IMG/VR virus record: IMGVR_UViG_3300032308_001297
Span: 98,365-162,364 of that record
Direction: 5' to 3' (one strand)
Length of the DNA: 64,000 nucleotides
From: a virus
The translations under genes were made by a program, and so were the position numbers. Below, in pieces: positions 63,487-64,000 of this stretch. Position 1 is the first letter of the stretch. The number at the start of each line of letters is the position of its first letter. The notes beneath the pieces were generated by a model that was not told the origin of the DNA, did no database searches, and saw nothing but the letters and a program-made list of their open reading frames with translations.

Positions 63487-64000
63487 ATGTTGCATTTCCC
63501 AGCTTTTTGTATTGATAATTTTTATAACAATCCGGATGCTATTAGAGAATATGCTCTATCTCTGGATTTCAATAACATTGGTCCATGTCAGGGAAGAAGA
63601 ACTGCACCATTACATGAAATAAACCAAGAATTTTCTGATGCGTTTGCTAAACAATTACTTTCTGTTTTTTATGATATGGGAAAAAACGATGTTAAATGGA
63701 TGATTAGATCTCATTTCCATTTACATAGAGTAACAGATAATTCTACTTTTGCTAAAAATACAGATGAAACTTGTCATGTTGCTCACAAATATAGAGATTT
63801 TGCTCCAACGTATGAAGCAGAAATACCTACTGCTGTTCATTTAGATGATAAATGTTTTTTCTCTGGAGTAGTGTATTTAAATCCTATCGCCGAGGCTCAT
63901 GCTGGCACAGCAATTTATAGAGTTGTAGAAAATACTAATCCTATTAGAATTGGAAATGGTGATATAGAAAAAGAAACTGTAGTAGAGTCTGCCAATTTTA
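63487..64000 (+). CDS. 2OG oxygenase-like protein, DUF6445 type, cut by the window end
   Basis: 171 codons before the edge. Encodes LHFPAFCIDNFYNNPDAIRE, YALSLDFNNIGPCQGRRTAP, FHLHRVTDNSTFAK, IPTAVHLDDKCFFSGVVYLN, AHAGTAIYRVVENT. HxD in VHLDDK plus the SGVVYLNP strand parallels the gene at 42609. The distal His and Arg lie beyond the window. ATG at 63487 follows a CGAGGCG site. Confidence 0.65.
   Translation, partial: MLHFPAFCIDNFYNNPDAIREYALSLDFNNIGPCQGRRTAPLHEINQEFSDAFAKQLLSVFYDMGKNDVKWMIRSHFHLHRVTDNSTFAKNTDETCHVAHKYRDFAPTYEAEIPTAVHLDDKCFFSGVVYLNPIAEAHAGTAIYRVVENTNPIRIGNGDIEKETVVESANF

Noticed and set aside
1-64000. CRISPR array, integrase, attachment site or transposase.
   Set aside because: No regular direct repeats with unique spacers, no recombinase gene and no insertion sequence ends were seen. 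The GGTC array has 12-bp steps, far too short for CRISPR.

Overview
The window is about a third to a half of a genome of an AT-rich, T4-superfamily myovirus. The branch is the one with cyanophage-like structural genes, not the enteric T-even branch. Evidence: a baseplate module recognisable by order and motifs (gp48, gp53, gp27, a gp5 OB-fold piece, a spike, gp25, gp6, gp7-like, gp10-like, gp8-like, DUF4815), plus gp4, gp54, gp26, gp32, gp59 and gp33. The best clue to the host is a phage-encoded, circularly permuted, two-piece tmRNA whose tag (ANDNDASFGTFALAA) is of the alphaproteobacterial type. I infer an alphaproteobacterial host. Species cannot be set from this sequence.

Layout. 1-27.6 kb, leftward: tail fibres and other distal proteins (85-7390), a 2003-residue DUF4815 protein, then the baseplate wedge and hub genes back to gp48. 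27.6-32.4 kb, rightward: gp4, a gp2-candidate, gp54, gp26 with a probable -1 frameshift extension, and a hub/tape-region protein with two murein hydrolase domains. 32.4-35.1 kb, leftward: gp32, gp59, a metalloprotease-like protein, gp33. 35.1-38 kb: secreted L,D-transpeptidase, tRNA-Arg, tmRNA, a spanin-like lipoprotein and small envelope proteins. 38-41 kb: DUF932 protein and small early genes. 41-49 kb: an accessory block with 2OG-Fe(II) oxygenase-like proteins, tRNA-Thr, a small P-loop kinase, a flavin-dependent tryptophan halogenase, and a glycine-rich adhesin (49.2-49.9 kb). 50-56 kb: very small early genes in both directions, separated by promoter-rich, repeat-rich spacers that look like a control or origin region. 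56-62 kb: leftward early genes (oxygenase, SWIM zinc finger, HAD phosphatase, AAA+ ATPase, GP88-like protein, PaaK-like ligase). 62-64 kb: rightward small genes, a holin-like protein, and a seventh oxygenase-like gene cut by the window end.

Expression. Two promoter classes can be read. Early ones are sigma70-like: TTGACT/TTGATT, often a T-run, a 16-17 bp spacer often ending GGG, and TATAAT/TAGAAT/TATACT. Late ones are T4-like [TA]ATAAATA boxes 25-40 bp before start codons; gp33, the late co-activator, is present. gp32 has both, overlapping. Hairpin terminators with a CGAA loop follow gp32 and the gene at 33443.

Most unusual features: the phage tmRNA; a gp5 split over separate genes with lysozyme activity apparently moved to another hub protein; a slippery T7 heptamer joining gp26 to a start-less gp51-like frame; a zinc-free gp32; GGTC phased every 12 bp over about 460 bp; an ATAGTAAACGAG repeat family in the early control region; and seven oxygenase-like genes beside a tryptophan halogenase.
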